64,000 bases of DNA from Xanthobacter dioxanivorans (GCF_016807805.1 NZ_CP063362.1:5746501-5810500); one strand, 5' to 3'. Positions 36,769-46,243 are shown, numbered from the stretch's first letter. Numbers and translations: made by a program. The notes: a model not told the origin generated them from the letters alone.

Positions 36769-37704
36769 ATGCCGCGCAAGATCGAGCCCCCTGAACCTTC
36801 CGCACCGAAATCCCGAACCGCCCGCCGCGTAGCGGCCGCGCCCGGGGCGGCGGCAGAGCCGGCCACCAAAGCCGGCTCGAAAACAGGCCCGAAACGGACC
36901 GCCAGGAGCACCGGGAAGGCCGGCGCGCCGGTGGCCGAGGCCGCAACGCCTGCCCCCGCACCGAAGCCCCCGCGCCGAGGCAAGACGCCGCTGCCCCCTG
37001 CCCCGCCGCCCCGGCGCAACAAGGCGGTGGCGAATGCGGCGGCGGCGGCCCACGGCAAGACGCTGACGGCCTGGACCGAGGACGAGATCGTCGAGGCCTT
37101 CAGCCGCTTCGAGGCGCAGGACCCTGAGCCCAAGGGGGAGCTGGAGCACACCGACGCCTTCACCCTCCTCGTCGCCGTGGTGCTTTCCGCCCAGGCCACC
37201 GACGTCGGGGTGAACAAGGCGACGCGCGGCCTGTTCGCCGCCGCCGCGACCCCGGCCGCCATGGTGGCGCTGGGGGAGGAGGAGGTGGCACGACACATCC
37301 GCACCCTCGGCCTCTACCGCAACAAGGCGAAGAACGTGGTGGAGCTCTCCCGCCTGCTGCTGGAGCGCCACAAGGGCATCGTCCCGCAGGACCGCGAGGC
37401 GCTGGAGGCGCTGCCGGGCGTGGGACGCAAGACGGCGAACGTGGTGCTGAACATCGCCTTCGGCTCGCCCACCATCGCGGTGGACACGCACCTGTTCCGG
37501 GTCGCCAACCGCACCGGTCTCGCCCCCGGCGCCACCCCCCTTGCAGTGGAGCTGGGGCTGGAGGCCCGCATCCCCAACCATTTCAAGCTCCACGCCCACC
37601 ACTGGCTGATCCTGCACGGCCGCTACATCTGCAAGGCGGTGAAGCCCGCCTGCGGCCGCTGCATCATCGCCGACCTGTGCCGGTGGCCGGACAAGCAGTT
37701 CTAG
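36769..37704 (+). CDS. nth: Endonuclease III (DNA glycosylase/AP lyase)
   Basis: Removes oxidised pyrimidines and cleaves the abasic strand. The catalytic core spans about residues 95-311: LSAQATDVGVNKAT, the helix-hairpin-helix LPGVGRKTANVVL with the catalytic lysine, the VDTHLFRVANR aspartate, and the C-x6-C-x2-C-x5-C [4Fe-4S] motif in CKAVKPACGRCIIADLC. The first 90 residues are an unusual Ala/Pro/Lys-rich tail, possibly disordered and DNA-binding; a later start is possible if the tail is not translated. ATG at 36769 lies 22 bp from the divergent DUF2244 gene. Confidence 0.95.
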   Translation: MPRKIEPPEPSAPKSRTARRVAAAPGAAAEPATKAGSKTGPKRTARSTGKAGAPVAEAATPAPAPKPPRRGKTPLPPAPPPRRNKAVANAAAAAHGKTLTAWTEDEIVEAFSRFEAQDPEPKGELEHTDAFTLLVAVVLSAQATDVGVNKATRGLFAAAATPAAMVALGEEEVARHIRTLGLYRNKAKNVVELSRLLLERHKGIVPQDREALEALPGVGRKTANVVLNIAFGSPTIAVDTHLFRVANRTGLAPGATPLAVELGLEARIPNHFKLHAHHWLILHGRYICKAVKPACGRCIIADLCRWPDKQF

Positions 37705-37741
37705 AGCACGCCGGCGACCCTCTAGCGGCCGGGCGTTCAGC

Positions 37742-38641
37742 CTAAGGCGGACCGGAGGCGAGAAGGCTCGCAAGGAGGCCGTCCGGATCGGCGTCATAGG
37801 CCCGGCGCACCCGCGCCAGCGCTCCCGCGCCGCCGCCGCGGTGACCCGCGCCCCCCACATGCAGCCAGTTGTCCGTGAGCATGAAATGCTCGCTCTCGCC
37901 CGTCTCCACGTCGGCCAGATAGACCCGCCGGCGGCTCGCCATGCGCAGCCGGGGGAGGTCGAGGGTGCGGTAGAGCACGTCCCAGTTCTGCCCTCCGGTA
38001 TCGAGGGTGAGCGGCGTGTCGGTGCCGAAATCGAGCGGCGTCCCGGCGACCCTGCCAAAGTCGAACACGCTGTAGCCGGGCCACAGATACCAGGCCTCGT
38101 TGCCCGTGCCATGCCGCACCAGCCCGTAGCAGGGCTGGCCCGCGACCCGCTGCACAAAATCCTCGGGTCCGAGCGGGATGAGATCGTGGTCGATGAGCGC
38201 GATGACGCCGGGTGCCGCCGGGCGCACCAGATTGGCGACGATCCAGTTGAGCGCCACCGCATGGGAGCGTGATCCGTTGCGCTTGCCGCGATAGGGCGAC
38301 GGCGGAAGCGGACAATACGGAAGATCCCGCCCGGCGCACAGCCGCGCGATGTCGGTCCGGGCCGCGTCATCCGTGGAATTGTCGCACACGACGAGCGGCG
38401 TCCCCGGCAGGAAGCGGCCCATGGCGTCGGCCAGCAGCGCGACCGCATCCGGCATGTTGAAGGCGACGGTGAAGGCGAGGACCGGCGCCCCGCGCAGCCG
38501 CTCCACCAGCGCCTCCTGCCCTGCGGCGGGCCGTTGTCCGTAGACGCGGTCCACGAGCCGGTTGCGCGCGCGCCGCAGCCGATGGGCGAGGGGCGCGGCG
38601 GCGAGCCACTCGGTGAAGGTATAATGTGAAAGATCGCGCAT
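37742..38641 (-). CDS. Putative GT-A-like glycosyltransferase
   Basis: A 299-residue cytoplasmic protein. LAFTVAFNMPDAVALLADAM, LVVCDNSTDDAARTDIARLC and GVIALIDHDLIPLGPEDFVQ give a nucleotide-sugar-transferase-like pattern, with a D-x-D-like DHD in the last. Further on is WYLWPGYSVFDFGRVAGTP. No specific family name can be assigned. It starts eight bases after the stop of a multi-pass membrane protein of the dolichyl-mannosyltransferase type, so the two probably act on the same cell-surface glycan. Confidence 0.7.
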   Translation of the reverse strand: MRDLSHYTFTEWLAAAPLAHRLRRARNRLVDRVYGQRPAAGQEALVERLRGAPVLAFTVAFNMPDAVALLADAMGRFLPGTPLVVCDNSTDDAARTDIARLCAGRDLPYCPLPPSPYRGKRNGSRSHAVALNWIVANLVRPAAPGVIALIDHDLIPLGPEDFVQRVAGQPCYGLVRHGTGNEAWYLWPGYSVFDFGRVAGTPLDFGTDTPLTLDTGGQNWDVLYRTLDLPRLRMASRRRVYLADVETGESEHFMLTDNWLHVGGAGHRGGGAGALARVRRAYDADPDGLLASLLASGPP

Positions 38642-38649
38642 CGGGGGGC

Positions 38650-40233
38650 TCAGGAGGCGGGAGCGCGGAGGCGGCGAAGGACGCCGGCGGGGTCCGCCGG
38701 CGCGGCCGGGCCGCCCGTGACGGCATAAAGCTCCACCTGCCCGGTTCCATCCGCCCGCGGGAAGGTGCCCAGGCGGCGGAACCGGTCGGGTGAGGCGGCG
38801 ACGAGGGCTTCGGCGACACGGTTCGCCGCATTCGCCCGCGCGGCCGGCGTCGTCTCCACCACGAGGGCCGAGGCGCCGATGCCGTCGAGCGCCGCGCGAA
38901 GGGCGCCGGCGTCGCCGGCCGGAAGCCGCGCCGCCGGCACGACGAAGCTGCGCCGCGCCGGATCGCGCTGCGCCACCGCCGCCATCAGCGCCGCCTCGCC
39001 GTTGGGACCGGCCGCCACCACGAGCACGGGGCCCCCCGCCTCGCGGGCGAGGAAGGCCTGGGCGGCGTCATCCATGCCGATGCTGGCCTTGCGCGCCGGT
39101 TCGAGCAAGGCGGGCATGGCCGCGAGCAGGAGGATGAAGGCCACCACGAGCCCGGACACGATGGTCCAGCCCGAGACGAGAAGACCGAGCAGCCGCAGCG
39201 CGCCGAAGGCCGACAGCATGGTGAGCGGGGCCAGCAGCGGCAGCATGGCGCCGGGACGGCCGCCGTCCGCATCGAGCCCCAGGCCGACCAAGAGCGCCAG
39301 CACCAGCGCCGCCGCCGCCGCCATGATCTCCGCCCCGTCCTCCCGCCGCCAGCCGGCCCAAATGGAAAACAGCGCGCCGATGCCCGCCAAGGCGAGCGGC
39401 AGCGTGCCGAAGACGGCCTGCACCGTCATGGCACGGGCGGCGAGCCTGTCCGGCGAGGACGGCGCCATGGCGACACCCGGCAGCGCCATGCCCGCGGCGA
39501 TGGCAGCAAGGACCAGGAGCGGCAGCCAGAACCCCGCGCGGCCAAGACGGCCCAGGCGCCCCGCCAGGAGCACGCCGAGCGGCGGAAGGAGCACCAGGGC
39601 GGCCCCCTTCGGGGCGATGAGGGCGGCCGCGACGGCGGCGAGGGCGAACAGCCCGGCATCGCCCCCGCCGCCGCGCCTGAGCCAGCGGGCGAAGGCGAGC
39701 GCGGCGAGCAGCGCCAGGAGCGCAAGCGGCAGGTCGAGGCCGACCACGATGAAAGCCTCGCGCAGCAGCACCAGCGCGCTCAGCACGAATCCCACCGCGA
39801 TGCCCGGCAACGGGCCGATGCTCCGTGTCGTCGCCCAGCCCGCGCTCACCACGAGCAGGGCGGCGAGCAGCGCCGGGAGGAGCAGCGCTGCCGGGGTCGA
39901 GGCGCCGAGCAGCGCCAGCCAGCCGGCCGCGACGAAGTGGTGGAGCGAGAGGGCGCCGAGCGGGGCGACCACCGGAAAATGGAGCGCATACTCCGCCTGG
40001 AAGGCCGACGGCGCGGGCAGGCCCGCCGCCGCATAGTCCCGCAGCATGAGGGCGGTGACGAAATGGCGCGCCTCGGCCGGATCGGCCACGGAGAATTCAG
40101 CGAGGTAGGCCCCCGATCCCCGCTGCTGGGCGACGATGACGGTGGCGGCGAGCATGGCGACCACGAGGAAAGCAAGGACTCGCAACGCAATGGCGCCGTA
40201 GCTCCTGCGGCCTGTCTCGCCACGCACCGTCAT
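38650..40233 (-). CDS. Multi-pass membrane protein, GT-C/PMT-like
   Basis: A 527-residue protein with about ten hydrophobic helices spread over residues 15-400 and a soluble C-terminal domain (QAFLAREAGGPVLVVAAGPN onward). The N-terminal loop after helix 1 holds acidic residues (AEFSVADPAEARHFVTALML) where GT-C enzymes carry their catalytic acidic pair. This suggests a polyprenyl-phosphate-sugar glycosyltransferase of the PMT/ArnT group. The start ATG at 40233 follows the family pattern; the in-frame extension is low-quality. It is transcribed ahead of the GT-A-like gene. Confidence 0.72.
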   Translation of the reverse strand: MTVRGETGRRSYGAIALRVLAFLVVAMLAATVIVAQQRGSGAYLAEFSVADPAEARHFVTALMLRDYAAAGLPAPSAFQAEYALHFPVVAPLGALSLHHFVAAGWLALLGASTPAALLLPALLAALLVVSAGWATTRSIGPLPGIAVGFVLSALVLLREAFIVVGLDLPLALLALLAALAFARWLRRGGGGDAGLFALAAVAAALIAPKGAALVLLPPLGVLLAGRLGRLGRAGFWLPLLVLAAIAAGMALPGVAMAPSSPDRLAARAMTVQAVFGTLPLALAGIGALFSIWAGWRREDGAEIMAAAAALVLALLVGLGLDADGGRPGAMLPLLAPLTMLSAFGALRLLGLLVSGWTIVSGLVVAFILLLAAMPALLEPARKASIGMDDAAQAFLAREAGGPVLVVAAGPNGEAALMAAVAQRDPARRSFVVPAARLPAGDAGALRAALDGIGASALVVETTPAARANAANRVAEALVAASPDRFRRLGTFPRADGTGQVELYAVTGGPAAPADPAGVLRRLRAPAS

Positions 40234-40412
40234 GTTCGGTCCACCGGCCCCTGCGGGCGCCCCTGCTGGTCGCAAGCCTTCTAGAAGGAGAATGTGGCAA
40301 GGTCCACGCCACCGGCCCGCCAAGGCTTGACCCGGGGCATCCGGACGGGTGAGGTGAAGCTGACCCTTGCCTTTCCTTCCACCGCCCCCAGACGGACCCG
40401 CACCGGAGCCCC

Positions 40413-41003
40413 ATGGCGAACGACCTCTCCCTCAGGATCGTGATCGTGGACGAAAGCCCCGTCCGCGCCGCGATTCTGGAGGAAGGTCTCAAGGAGGCCG
40501 GCTTCGAGAACGTGCTGCGCATCGGGAGCCGCAACAATCTGCTGGAGCGCATCTACGCCATCGACCCGGACGTGATTCTCATCGACCTTGAGGATCCGAG
40601 CCGCGACACCATCGAGCAGATGTTCCAGGTGAGCCGCGAGGTGAAGCGCCCGGTGGCCATGTTCGTGGACCAGACCGACAGCAAGACCATCGAGGACGCC
40701 ATCGAGGCGGGCGTGGCCTCCTATGTGGTGGACGGGCTGCGAAAGGACCGCGTCAAGCCGATCCTGGAGACCACCATCTCCCGCTTCCGCGCCTTCGCCC
40801 GCCTCAAGGCGGAGCTGGAGGAGGCGAAGACCCAGCTGGAAGAGCGCAAGGTCATCGACCGCGCCAAGATGCTGCTGATGAAGATGAAGGGCATCGACGA
40901 GGAAACCGCCTACGGCCTCCTCAGGCGCACCGCCATGAACGAGAAGAAACGCATCATGGACATTGCCCAGTCCATCATCACCGCGGCGGAACTCCTGCGA
41001 TGA
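40413..41003 (+). CDS. nasT: Nitrate-responsive antiterminator NasT (ANTAR)
   Basis: An RNA-binding response regulator that relieves transcription termination in the nas leader. The 196-residue protein has a receiver-like N-terminal domain (LRIVIVDESPVRAAILEEGL; DPDVILIDLEDPS). A coiled linker follows, then the ANTAR domain (about residues 140-195: DRAKMLLMKMKGIDEETAYG, LRRTAMNEKKRIMDIAQSI). NasS holds NasT inactive without nitrate; nasS overlaps by four bases. Its likely target, two hexaloop hairpins plus a terminator, is at 42436-42549. Confidence 0.96.
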   Translation: MANDLSLRIVIVDESPVRAAILEEGLKEAGFENVLRIGSRNNLLERIYAIDPDVILIDLEDPSRDTIEQMFQVSREVKRPVAMFVDQTDSKTIEDAIEAGVASYVVDGLRKDRVKPILETTISRFRAFARLKAELEEAKTQLEERKVIDRAKMLLMKMKGIDEETAYGLLRRTAMNEKKRIMDIAQSIITAAELLR

Positions 41004-42139
41004 GACGGCTCTCCATGGGGTTCATCCCCCTCACCGATGCGGCGGTGCTGATCGCCGCCGCCGAGCGCGGCTTCGCCATGGCCGAAGGCATCGAGATCGA
41101 GCTGCACCGGGAAGTTTCCTGGGCCAACATCCGCGACAAGGTGAATGTGGGCCTGCTCGACGGCGCCCACATGCTGGGGCCGCTGGCGATCGCCTCCTCC
41201 CTGGGCCTCGGGCACGTGCGGGTGCCGCTGGTGGTGCCGTTCTCGCTCAACCTCAACGGCAGCGCCGTCACCATCGACAAGCACATCTATGCCGCCATGG
41301 GCGAGGTGGGGGAGGATCTCTCCACCGCTCCCGGCGCGGCGCAGGCGCTGGGCAAGGTGGTCCGCCAGCGCCGGGCGGAGGGGCGTGACCCGCTCACCTT
41401 CGCGTCGGTCTACGCCTTCTCCACCCACACCTATCTCCTGCGCCACTTCCTGAAAGGTGGCGGGATCGACCCGGACCGGGACGTGCGCTTCGTCGTGGTG
41501 CCGCCCCCGTTCATGGCCGAGAGCCTGCGCGGCGGGCTGATCCACGGCTTCTGCGTGGGTTCGCCGTGGAACTCGGTGGCGGTGGATGCGGACGTGGGGC
41601 GCATCGCGGTGCTGGGGGCGGAGATCTTCGGCTGGGTGCCGGAGAAGGTGCTGGGGGTGCACGCCCGCTTCGCCAATGCGGAGCCCGAGCTGCTCTACCG
41701 GCTGGTGCGGGCGCTTTATGCCGCCGCCCACTGGTGCGAGGACGCGACCAATCATGAAGACCTGGCGCGGCTTCTCAGCGAGCCGCGCCACCTCAACCTG
41801 CCGGCGGACGTGATCCGGCGCACCCTGGACGGCCGGCTCCATTCCGCGCCCGGCGGCAAGCTGCGCTCCGATCCCGACTATCTGGTGCTGAGCCGCGACG
41901 GCGCCAACCGGCCGGAGCGCGACCACGCCTTGTGGATGTACGCCCAGATCGTCGCCGCCGGACAGGGCGAGTTCGCCGCCGATGCGGCGCAGGAGGCCAT
42001 GTCGGTGTATCGGCCGGACATCTTCGACCAGGCCGTCGGCCCGGTTCCGGTGAAGCATCCCGAGCCCGACTGCGTGGCGACGCAATTCGGCGAGGTGTTC
42101 GACGCGCAGGCGTTTCTGGCGGGCAGGACCGTGGCCTAG
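41000..42139 (+). CDS. nasS: Nitrate/nitrite sensor NasS
   Basis: A 379-residue periplasmic-binding-protein-fold sensor with no signal peptide (it begins MRRLSMGFIPLTDAAVLIAA), so it acts in the cytoplasm, unlike NrtA. Conserved NrtA/NasS features are HREVSWANIRDKVN, DGAHMLGPLAIASSLGLG, GFCVGSPWN and the HWCEDATNHEDLARLLSEP region. Family knowledge: nitrate or nitrite binding releases NasT to bind the leader RNA. Its ATG overlaps the nasT stop (ATGA). Confidence 0.95.
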   Translation: MRRLSMGFIPLTDAAVLIAAAERGFAMAEGIEIELHREVSWANIRDKVNVGLLDGAHMLGPLAIASSLGLGHVRVPLVVPFSLNLNGSAVTIDKHIYAAMGEVGEDLSTAPGAAQALGKVVRQRRAEGRDPLTFASVYAFSTHTYLLRHFLKGGGIDPDRDVRFVVVPPPFMAESLRGGLIHGFCVGSPWNSVAVDADVGRIAVLGAEIFGWVPEKVLGVHARFANAEPELLYRLVRALYAAAHWCEDATNHEDLARLLSEPRHLNLPADVIRRTLDGRLHSAPGGKLRSDPDYLVLSRDGANRPERDHALWMYAQIVAAGQGEFAADAAQEAMSVYRPDIFDQAVGPVPVKHPEPDCVATQFGEVFDAQAFLAGRTVA

Positions 42140-42180
42140 AGCTGGATGGGCACCTTGCGGACCGTTGCCGCCCGGCGTGG

Positions 42181-42202
42181 ATGCCCCGCACGAGGCGGGC
42201 AT
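42181..42202. repeat. Dispersed ATGCCC/GGGCAT hairpin (copy 2)
   Basis: ATGCCCCGC - ACGAG - GCGGGCAT forms a short stem with one bulged base. It shares its ACGAG-type loop and GGCATGACG flank with the copies at 14283 and 53939. It sits 42 bases after the nasS stop and may end the nasTS transcript. Confidence 0.5.
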
Positions 42203-42283
42203 GACGCGGGGTGAGATGCCGGCTGCGGGATGCCTTGCACGAGGCGAAACCCGTGCCGAAAGGCCGCGCCGCGCCTATCGCAA

Positions 42284-42318
42284 CGCACAAAATCGATGCA
42301 ACTGCATGGCCCCGTTGC
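42284..42318 (+). promoter_or_regulatory. Candidate NtrC-binding sites of the nrt/nas operon
   Basis: GCAC-AAAATCG-ATGC (42285-42299) differs by one base from the NtrC dyad GCAC-N7-GTGC and keeps its A/T-rich centre. A second weaker dyad, GCAT-N7-TTGC, is at 42304-42318, two helical turns downstream. They sit about 120-135 bases before the sigma-54 promoter, the usual enhancer distance. This would tie the operon to nitrogen limitation. Inferred from sequence only. Confidence 0.5.
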
Positions 42319-42405
42319 GCGCCCTGACAGCAGGAAATGCGCCTGCCCTAATTTTCATCAGATTATAAATAGTGTAATTTCATATACTTAAACCAACAGC
42401 CCCAG

Positions 42406-42422
42406 TTGGCCCCCCGCTTGCA
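42406..42422 (+). promoter_or_regulatory. Sigma-54 (RpoN) promoter of nrtABC
   Basis: TTGGCCCCCCGCTTGCA has GG at -24 and GC at -12 separated by exactly 10 bases, as required for RpoN promoters (TGGCAC-N5-TTGC). The predicted start lies about 12 bases downstream (near 42433), immediately before the first leader hairpin at 42436, so promoter and leader fit together. An AT-rich stretch (42350-42395) precedes it. Confidence 0.75.
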
Positions 42423-42435
42423 TGGATATCGGCAA

Positions 42436-42549
42436 GCGCGGTCAACGACGATCGTGCCTTCCAAAAATTCGTCCCAATGACGGGACCCGCAGCAGAGCCG
42501 CTGACACCGATGGCCTTCCGGCCGGTCGAGATGTCCTGCGGCTTTTTTT
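42436..42549 (+). promoter_or_regulatory. NasT-responsive leader: ANTAR double hairpin plus terminator
   Basis: Hairpin 1 is GCGCGGTC - AACGAC - GATCGTGC (42436-42457). Hairpin 2 is GTCCC - AATGAC - GGGAC (42471-42486). Both have six-base loops with A at position 1 and G at position 4, the signature of ANTAR RNA targets. An intrinsic terminator follows: AGCCGC at 42496 pairs with GCGGCT at 42538, with inner GACA/TGTC and GGCC/GGCC stems, and then seven Ts (42543-42549). NasT binding to the two hairpins should prevent termination and allow nrtABC transcription when nitrate is present. Confidence 0.9.
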
Positions 42550-42595
42550 GTTTCGGGTCCCCTCTGAGCCGTCCGCCGATCCAGAGGGAATGAGA

Positions 42596-43966
42596 ATGAG
42601 CGACGCTTCGAAGACCAGGCCTGCACAGTCTTCCGCACAATCCCCCGCCAGCCAGGAGGGCGCCGCCGCCGGCGTCTCCCGCCGTTCGCTCCTGAAGGGC
42701 TCCGCCGCCGCGCTCGGCACGGCTGCCCTGTTCGATGCCGTGCGGATGGCGTTCCCCGGCGGCGTGCCGTCTGCTTATGCCGCCGCGCCGGAAACCACCA
42801 AGGCCATCCTCGGCTACATCGCGCTCATGGATGCCTCGCCGCTGGTCATCGCCAAGGAGAAGGGCCTGTTCGCCAAGCACGGCGTGCCCGACGTGGAGGT
42901 GACCAAGCAGGCCTCCTGGGGCGCCACCCGCGACAACCTCGTGCTCGGCGGCGAGAAGAACGGCATCGACGGCGCCCACATTCTCAGCCCGATGCCCTAC
43001 CTCATCTCCACCGGCAAGGTGACCCAGAACAGCGTGCCGACCCCCATGTACCTGCTGGCGCGCCTCAACCTGGATGCGCAGGCGGTCTCGGTCTCCAACG
43101 AATACAAGGACCTCAAGGTCACCACCGACGCCAAGGCCCTGAAGGAAGCCTTCGCCAAGAAGAAGGCCGACGGAAAGGAAGTCAAAGTCGCCATGACCTT
43201 CCCGGGCGGCACCCATGATCTGTGGATCCGCTACTGGCTGGCGAGCGCCGGCATCGACCCGGACAAGGACGTCTCCACCATCGTGGTGCCGCCGCCGCAG
43301 ATGGTGGCCAACATGAAGGTCGGCAACATGGACGCCTTCTGCGTGGGCGAGCCGTGGAACGAGCAGCTCGTCAACCAGGGCATCGGCTTCACCGCCTGCA
43401 CCACCGGCGAGATCTGGAAGAACCATCCCGAGAAGGCGCTCGGCATGCGCGCCGACTTCGTGGAGAAGAACCCCAACACCACCCGCGCCATCCTCAAGGC
43501 GGTGATGGAAGCCCAGCAATGGTGCGACAAGATGGAGAACAAGCAGGAGCTCGCCGAGATCGTCGGCAAGCGCCAGTGGTTCAACGTCCCCGTCGCCGAC
43601 ATCATCGGCCGCCTGAAGGGCGACATCAATTACGGCAACGGCCGCGTGGTGAAGGGCTCCGACCAGTACATGAAGTTCTGGAAGGACCACGCCTCCTATC
43701 CCTTCAAGAGCCATGACGCTTGGTTCGTCACCGAAGACATCCGCTGGGGCAAGTTCGACCCCTCGACGGACATCAATGCCCTCGTCAACAAGGTGAACCG
43801 TGAGGACATCTGGCGCGAGGCGGCCAAAGAGCTCGGCCTGCCCGCATCCGACATTCCGGCCGGCACCTCGCGGGGCAAGGAAACCTTCTTCGACGGCAAG
43901 GTCTTCGACCCCGCCGACCCGCAGGCCTACCTCAAGAGCCTCGGCATCAAGCGCGTCGACGCCTGA
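42596..43966 (+). CDS. nrtA: Nitrate ABC transporter substrate-binding protein
   Basis: Periplasmic nitrate/nitrite-binding lipoprotein-like component of the NrtABC importer, 456 residues. The N terminus carries a twin-arginine signal, SRRSLLKGSAAALGTAALF, then a cleavage region near PSAYAA. The mature domain has ILGYIALMDASPLVIAKEKG, KQASWGATRDNLVLG, DGAHILSPMPYLIS and FCVGEPWNEQ. ATG at 42596 follows AGAGGGA. The gene sits just after the NasT-controlled terminator, and a GC-rich hairpin separates it from nrtB. Confidence 0.96.
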   Translation: MSDASKTRPAQSSAQSPASQEGAAAGVSRRSLLKGSAAALGTAALFDAVRMAFPGGVPSAYAAAPETTKAILGYIALMDASPLVIAKEKGLFAKHGVPDVEVTKQASWGATRDNLVLGGEKNGIDGAHILSPMPYLISTGKVTQNSVPTPMYLLARLNLDAQAVSVSNEYKDLKVTTDAKALKEAFAKKKADGKEVKVAMTFPGGTHDLWIRYWLASAGIDPDKDVSTIVVPPPQMVANMKVGNMDAFCVGEPWNEQLVNQGIGFTACTTGEIWKNHPEKALGMRADFVEKNPNTTRAILKAVMEAQQWCDKMENKQELAEIVGKRQWFNVPVADIIGRLKGDINYGNGRVVKGSDQYMKFWKDHASYPFKSHDAWFVTEDIRWGKFDPSTDINALVNKVNREDIWREAAKELGLPASDIPAGTSRGKETFFDGKVFDPADPQAYLKSLGIKRVDA

Positions 43967-43984
43967 CCGGCCCAGGGCCGCAGC

Positions 43985-44008
43985 CCCTCCCCCGGCCGCG
44001 GGGGAGGG
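43985..44008 (+). other. Intercistronic hairpin between nrtA and nrtB
   Basis: CCCTCCCCC - GGCCGC - GGGGGAGGG, a 9-bp GC stem with a 6-nt loop and no T tract, in the 79-bp gap. In ABC operons such hairpins often protect the binding-protein message and lower downstream expression; that role is inferred here. Confidence 0.6.
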
Positions 44009-44045
44009 CCCGAACTTCCGACGACCAGAACCGGAGCCCCGCCTC

Positions 44046-44936
44046 ATGTCCGTCACCGCATTGAAAGACCCGCCCCGCGAGGCCCGGCGCTCCGGCAGCG
44101 CTGACGTGGTCCGCCTGAAACCCGCCGCCGCCCGCCCATCCCGCTGGCCGGGCTATGCGAAGTCGGTCGCCGCAACCGTCATCCCGCCGCTGGTGGTGGT
44201 GCTGCTGCTCGGCCTGCTGTGGGAGATCCTGTGCTCCGGCGCCGGCGCCACCCTGCCCCCGCCGAGCCGGATCTGGGCGGACTCGAAAGACCTGATCCTC
44301 GATCCCTTCTTCGTCGCCGGCCCGCAGGACATCGGCCTCGGCCTCCGGGTCCTCGTCTCGCTCCAGCGCGTGGCCGTGGGCTTCGGCCTCGCCGCGGTGG
44401 TGGGCGTGCTGATGGGCGCCGTCATCGGCCAGTCGGTGTGGGCCATGCGCGGCCTCGACCCGCTGTTCCAGATGCTGCGCACCGTGCCGCCGCTGGCCTG
44501 GCTGCCGCTGGCGCTGGCCGCCTTCCGCGACAGCAATCCCTCGGCCATCTTCGTGATCTTCATCACCGCCATCTGGCCGATCATCATCAATACCTCGGTG
44601 GGCATCCGCAACATCCCGCAGGACTACCGCAACGTGGCGCTGGTGCTGCGGCTGAATCCCATCGAATTCTTCTGGAAAATCATGCTGCCGTCCGCAGCGC
44701 CCTACATCTTCACCGGCCTGCGCATCGGCATCGGCCTCTCCTGGCTCGCCATCGTGGCGGCGGAGATGCTCACCGGCGGCGTCGGCATCGGCTTTTTCAT
44801 CTGGGATGCGTGGAACTCCTCGCGCCTGCCCGACATCATCGTCGCCCTCGCCTACATCGGCGTGGTCGGCTTCGTGCTCGACCGGCTCGTGGCCGGCGTC
44901 GGCTCCATCGCCACCCGCGGCACCCAGGCTTCCTGA
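44046..44936 (+). CDS. nrtB: Nitrate ABC transporter permease
   Basis: A 296-residue inner-membrane permease with about six helices: VIPPLVVVLLLGLLWEILCS, VGFGLAAVVGVLMGAVIG, IFVIFITAIWPIIINTSVGI, GIGLSWLAIVAAEMLTGG and DIIVALAYIGVVGFVLDRL. The ATPase-coupling EAA-like loop includes RNVALVLRLNPIEFFWKIMLPSAAP. It forms the channel for nitrate taken from NrtA. Start ATG at 44046 follows CCGGAGCCCC. Confidence 0.95.
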   Translation: MSVTALKDPPREARRSGSADVVRLKPAAARPSRWPGYAKSVAATVIPPLVVVLLLGLLWEILCSGAGATLPPPSRIWADSKDLILDPFFVAGPQDIGLGLRVLVSLQRVAVGFGLAAVVGVLMGAVIGQSVWAMRGLDPLFQMLRTVPPLAWLPLALAAFRDSNPSAIFVIFITAIWPIIINTSVGIRNIPQDYRNVALVLRLNPIEFFWKIMLPSAAPYIFTGLRIGIGLSWLAIVAAEMLTGGVGIGFFIWDAWNSSRLPDIIVALAYIGVVGFVLDRLVAGVGSIATRGTQAS

Positions 44937-44958
44937 TCGCACTTTCGAGGAGCATCCC

Positions 44959-45753
<795 letters not shown>

Positions 45754-45760
45754 CCGCGAA

Positions 45761-45790
45761 GGGAGCGGGCCGCGCCATGCGCCCGCTCCC
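45761..45790 (+). terminator. Hairpin between nrtC and the globin gene
   Basis: GGGAGCGGGC - 10 nt - GCCCGCTCCC, a perfect 10-bp GC stem seven bases after nrtC, followed by TCCTT. It may partly end the transport transcript or split it from the reduction genes by processing. Confidence 0.6.
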
Positions 45791-45820
45791 TCCTTCCGTT
45801 CGAGAGCCGAGGAGGCTGTC

Positions 45821-46243
45821 ATGGTTCCGAGCCAGATCGACCTGATCCAGGATTCCTTCCGCAAGGTGCTGCCCATCTCCGACCAGGCGGCGGCGCTGTT
45901 CTACGGCCGGCTGTTCGAGATCGCGCCGCAGGTGAAGCCGCTGTTCAAGGGCGACATGAGCGTGCAGGGCGCAAAGCTCATGTCCACCCTCGGCGTGGTG
46001 GTGGCCGGCCTCAAGGACCTGCCGAAGGTCGTTCCCGCTGCCGAGGCGCTGGCGCGCAAGCACGTGGATTACGGCGTGAAGACCGAGCACTACGCGCCTG
46101 TGGGCGCGGCCCTGCTGTGGACCCTGGAACAGGGCCTCGGCGCCGATTTCACGCCCGAGGTGAAAGCGGCCTGGACCGAAGCCTACGGCCTTCTCTCCTC
46201 CGTGATGATCAGCGCCGCCGAGGCGCGGATCGCGGCCGAATAA
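45821..46243 (+). CDS. Single-domain bacterial hemoglobin (Bjgb-like)
   Basis: A 140-residue globin without a reductase domain. IQDSFRKVLPISDQAAALFYGRLFEIAPQVKPLFKG gives helices A-C with the CD Phe region, and LARKHVDYGVKTEHY holds the proximal histidine (RKH). In Bradyrhizobium a globin of this type (Bjgb) is encoded with the flavoprotein and nitrate reductase and removes nitric oxide formed during nitrate assimilation. The same role is inferred here, with electrons perhaps from the flavoproteins encoded downstream. Confidence 0.93.
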   Translation: MVPSQIDLIQDSFRKVLPISDQAAALFYGRLFEIAPQVKPLFKGDMSVQGAKLMSTLGVVVAGLKDLPKVVPAAEALARKHVDYGVKTEHYAPVGAALLWTLEQGLGADFTPEVKAAWTEAYGLLSSVMISAAEARIAAE

